A stretch of 64,000 nt of DNA. It comes from Chryseobacterium aahli (lineage in GTDB: Bacteria; Bacteroidota; Bacteroidia; Flavobacteriales; Weeksellaceae). The stretch is taken from positions 124,001 through 188,000 of the forward strand of contig NZ_JALDNB010000009.1 in the NCBI RefSeq assembly GCF_022699665.1, given 5' to 3'. Of this stretch, positions 61,976-64,000 are shown in pieces. Each line of letters begins with the position of its first letter. Within the stretch, counting starts at the first letter, position 1. The translations under genes and the position numbers were made by a program. The notes below the pieces were generated by a model that searched no databases, was not told the DNA's origin, and worked only from the letters and a program-made list of their open reading frames with translations.

Positions 61976-63640
61976 ATGGATTTTAAAAATTTTAAAATAC
62001 CTTACAGCATCAACGAAAAGTATTCTAAAAAAGTTGCCTATTTTTCAATGGAATTTGCCCTTGAGCAGGTTTTAAAAATATATTCTGGCGGACTTGGCTT
62101 TTTGGCCGGCTCGCACATGAGAAGCACTTACAATCTGAAGCAGGATTTAGTAGGAATCGGGATTCTCTGGAAATTCGGATATTATGATCAGGCAAGAAAC
62201 CACGATCAAACGTTACAGCCGACCTGGACTAAGAAAATGTACAGCTTTCTTGAAGATACAGGAATAAAATTTCAAATCGAAATTCACAGTGCACCGGTTT
62301 GGGTAAAAGTATGGTATCTTGATCCTGAAACTTTTCACACCGCACCTATGTTTTTCCTTTCTACCGATGTTCCGGAAAACGATCATATTTCAAAAACAAT
62401 CTGTCACAAGCTTTACGACGCCAACGAATCTACAAAGCTGGCTCAATATATTTTGCTTGGAAAAGGCGGCGCAAAATTGCTCGACGAACTTAATCTTGAA
62501 AGAGAAGTTTATCATCTGAATGAAGCTCATGGGCTTCCGGCAGCTTTTTATTTATTAAAAAAATACAACGGAAATCTTCAGAAGGTTAAAGAAAAACTAG
62601 TTTTTACAACTCACACTCCTGAGGAAGCCGGAAACGAAAAACACAATCTGAAATTATGCTACGATATGTCCTACTTTTCAGGTTTAAGCATGGAAGAAGC
62701 CAAACAATTGGAAGGTTCTGACGGTGAATTGTTCAATCATTCTCTTTGTGCCTTGAAAATGGCAAGAATTGCCAATGGAGTATCTCAGCTTCACGGTGAA
62801 GTTTCCCGAGCAATGTGGAGCAAGTACCCGGGAATTTGTGAGATTAAATCAATCACCAATGCTCAGGAATTTAAATACTGGGGTGATAAAAATCTTTATA
62901 TCGCAAAAGATGAAAATAACGATACCATTTTTGATTATCGCAAAAAGCTTTTGAAGAAAAGATTATTCAAAATAGTTGCTGATCAGACCGGAAATTTATT
63001 TGATCCGAATGTTTTCACTATTGTTTGGGCAAGAAGATTTGCAGGTTACAAAAGAGCAGATTTGCTTTTGCATGATAAAGACAGATTCAGAAAATTATTA
63101 AATAATCCTAAATATCCGGTGCAGATTATTTGGGCAGGAAAACCTTATCCGATGGATTATTCCTCAATTTCAACCTTTAATACTTTGGTTGAAGAAAGTA
63201 ATAATCATAAAAATATGGCAGTTTTAACGGGTTATGAGCTTTCTTTGAGTAAATCTTTGAAACAGGGTTCTGATGTTTGGTTAAACAATCCGAGAGTTCC
63301 GAGAGAAGCTTCGGGAACATCGGGAATGTCTGCTGCAATGAATGGATCGGTCAACCTTTCAACCGATGACGGCTGGATTCCTGAATTTGCTAAACATGGC
63401 GAAAACGCTTTCGTGGTTCCAAAATGTGATTACGAAAACATGAGTATTTATGAGCAGGATAATTATGATTTAAATAAATTATACGAAATCCTTGAAAATG
63501 AAATTCTCCCTACCTATTATGACGACCAGAAAAAATGGAGAAACATTCAGCAAAATGCCATGAACGACGTTAAAGACAAGTTCAACAGCGACCGAATGGC
63601 TGATGAATATTACCAGATTTTATACAATCAAAATAAATAA
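61976..63640 (+). CDS. Alpha-glucan phosphorylase-like protein (GT35) lacking the PLP lysine
   Basis: 554 residues, like the short GT35 type. Family segments: VAYFSMEFALEQVLKIYSGGLGFLAG (positions ~20-46), HLNEAHGLPAAF, FTTHTPEEAGNEKH, WARRFAGYKRADLL and EASGTSGMSAAMNGSVNLS (444-462). In glycogen phosphorylases the aligned position in GTGNMKF or GTSGMK is the lysine that binds pyridoxal phosphate (Lys680 in muscle enzyme); here it is Ser452 (codon TCT). Without PLP, phosphorolysis should fail, so it may bind glucan, act as a different glycosyltransferase, or be degraded. The rest of the gene is intact. Confidence 0.85.
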   Translation: MDFKNFKIPYSINEKYSKKVAYFSMEFALEQVLKIYSGGLGFLAGSHMRSTYNLKQDLVGIGILWKFGYYDQARNHDQTLQPTWTKKMYSFLEDTGIKFQIEIHSAPVWVKVWYLDPETFHTAPMFFLSTDVPENDHISKTICHKLYDANESTKLAQYILLGKGGAKLLDELNLEREVYHLNEAHGLPAAFYLLKKYNGNLQKVKEKLVFTTHTPEEAGNEKHNLKLCYDMSYFSGLSMEEAKQLEGSDGELFNHSLCALKMARIANGVSQLHGEVSRAMWSKYPGICEIKSITNAQEFKYWGDKNLYIAKDENNDTIFDYRKKLLKKRLFKIVADQTGNLFDPNVFTIVWARRFAGYKRADLLLHDKDRFRKLLNNPKYPVQIIWAGKPYPMDYSSISTFNTLVEESNNHKNMAVLTGYELSLSKSLKQGSDVWLNNPRVPREASGTSGMSAAMNGSVNLSTDDGWIPEFAKHGENAFVVPKCDYENMSIYEQDNYDLNKLYEILENEILPTYYDDQKKWRNIQQNAMNDVKDKFNSDRMADEYYQILYNQNK

Positions 63641-63643
63641 ATT

Positions 63644-63684
63644 AAAAATCGTGCGTGAAAATATTTTCACGCACGATTTTTTTT
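63644..63684. terminator. Strong bidirectional terminator
   Basis: AAATCGTGCGTGAAAA / TTTTCACGCACGATTT with a two-base loop; T run on the plus strand and T-rich on the minus strand. Between convergent genes. Confidence 0.93.
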
Positions 63685-63714
63685 GAAAGTAATAATTATA
63701 TTTTAATCTGAAAT

Positions 63715-64000
63715 TTAAGATTTAGCCGTAGAAACTCCGATCTCATAAACACTGGCGTGTTTAAGGTACTTTGAGCGTTCTCTTGAAGTAACAGATTCTA
63801 AATGGTCGTTTTTAATAACAATAATAGGGTCTTCTGTATTTTCAATTTCAAAGCTTGCTAAATATCTTTCTTCGGGACCTGTTTTATCCTGGTTGGCTTT
63901 TATTTTTTGTAATTCATCAGCATATTGCTTAAATCCCGGATCGGAAGAATGAATAAATTTATATTCTGCGCCTGCATCTACATAATAATGTAATTTCTTC
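63715..64000 (-). CDS. Hypothetical protein, 3' part
   Basis: The minus strand is open for 94 codons from the window edge to TAA at 63717-63715. It reads KKLHYYVDAGAEYKFIHSSD at the start and ends VYEIGVSTAKS; the start codon lies outside the window. Mixed alpha/beta, no family recognised. Confidence 0.75.
   Translation of the reverse strand, partial: KKLHYYVDAGAEYKFIHSSDPGFKQYADELQKIKANQDKTGPEERYLASFEIENTEDPIIVIKNDHLESVTSRERSKYLKHASVYEIGVSTAKS

Overview
The window is AT-rich chromosomal DNA from a member of the Flavobacteriia (Bacteroidota), most likely Chryseobacterium or a close relative (Weeksellaceae). The evidence is the gldKLMN type IX secretion genes with a type B CTD substrate, GLPGLI-family proteins, a PNGase F-like protein, a GOB-like subclass B3 metallo-beta-lactamase (a type best known from Elizabethkingia), a two-gene transketolase, DUF4270, and many upstream copies of the Bacteroidota -7 promoter box TAnnTTTG.

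Layout. 1-5.2 kb: 3' end of an RsmB-type rRNA methyltransferase, a GLPGLI/PNGase F-like secreted protein, asparagine synthetase B and a secreted unknown. 5.2-13.2 kb: an MFS exporter, then an oxidative/electrophile-stress-like group (two pirins, two small GNAT proteins, FMN reductase, YjdI ferredoxin-like protein, OsmC) with the beta-lactamase inside it, then a sodium:solute symporter. 13.3-14.3 kb: an AT-rich orphan PD-(D/E)XK nuclease. 14.5-18.1 kb: split transketolase, two unknowns and an Lrp/AsnC regulator. 18.2-27.9 kb: TamB, divergent TsaD, RsmE, a TrmH-type methyltransferase, asparaginase and tRNA-Ser(GGA).

27.9-32.8 kb is the stand-out region: an integron-like structure. A tyrosine recombinase gene points away from a row of five promoter-poor, co-oriented single-gene cassettes. 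The cassettes are separated by long palindromes with GCTAAC...GTTAGC ends, which behave as attC sites. The first 10 bases of each cassette are the reverse complement of the last bases before its own attC loop, as expected if each cassette excises as a circle carrying its own attC. The recombinase has all six catalytic residues and an IntI-like C-terminal tail, but lacks the roughly 35-residue insertion typical of IntI integrases. The cassettes encode two unknown proteins, an NTF2-like protein, a secreted alpha/beta hydrolase and a GLPGLI-family protein. The right end is eroded.

33-40.3 kb: an unknown gene and a tripartite RND efflux operon. 40.5-51.1 kb: lipoprotein, FAD oxidoreductase, gldN-M-L-K (listed here in map order; transcribed K to N), glmS, a DUF4270 lipoprotein and a GT5-only glycogen-synthase-like protein. 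51.2-57.4 kb: panC, a tRNA-Lys/Leu/Lys cluster, aroK, an S4-domain protein, an FKBP-like lipoprotein, a GltB-like FMN protein and MtaB. 57.4-64 kb: a transglutaminase-like unknown, a DinB-like protein, an NTF2-like protein, a large type IX secretion substrate, a PD-(D/E)XK-like unknown, an alpha-glucan phosphorylase-like protein that lacks the PLP lysine, and the 3' end of one more gene.

Functional links. gldKLMN would export the type B CTD protein at 59-61 kb. TsaD and MtaB act in succession on A37 of ANN-decoding tRNAs, and two copies of such a tRNA, tRNA-Lys(UUU), are in the window. Two glycogen-related genes are present, each unusual: one lacks a domain, the other its cofactor lysine.
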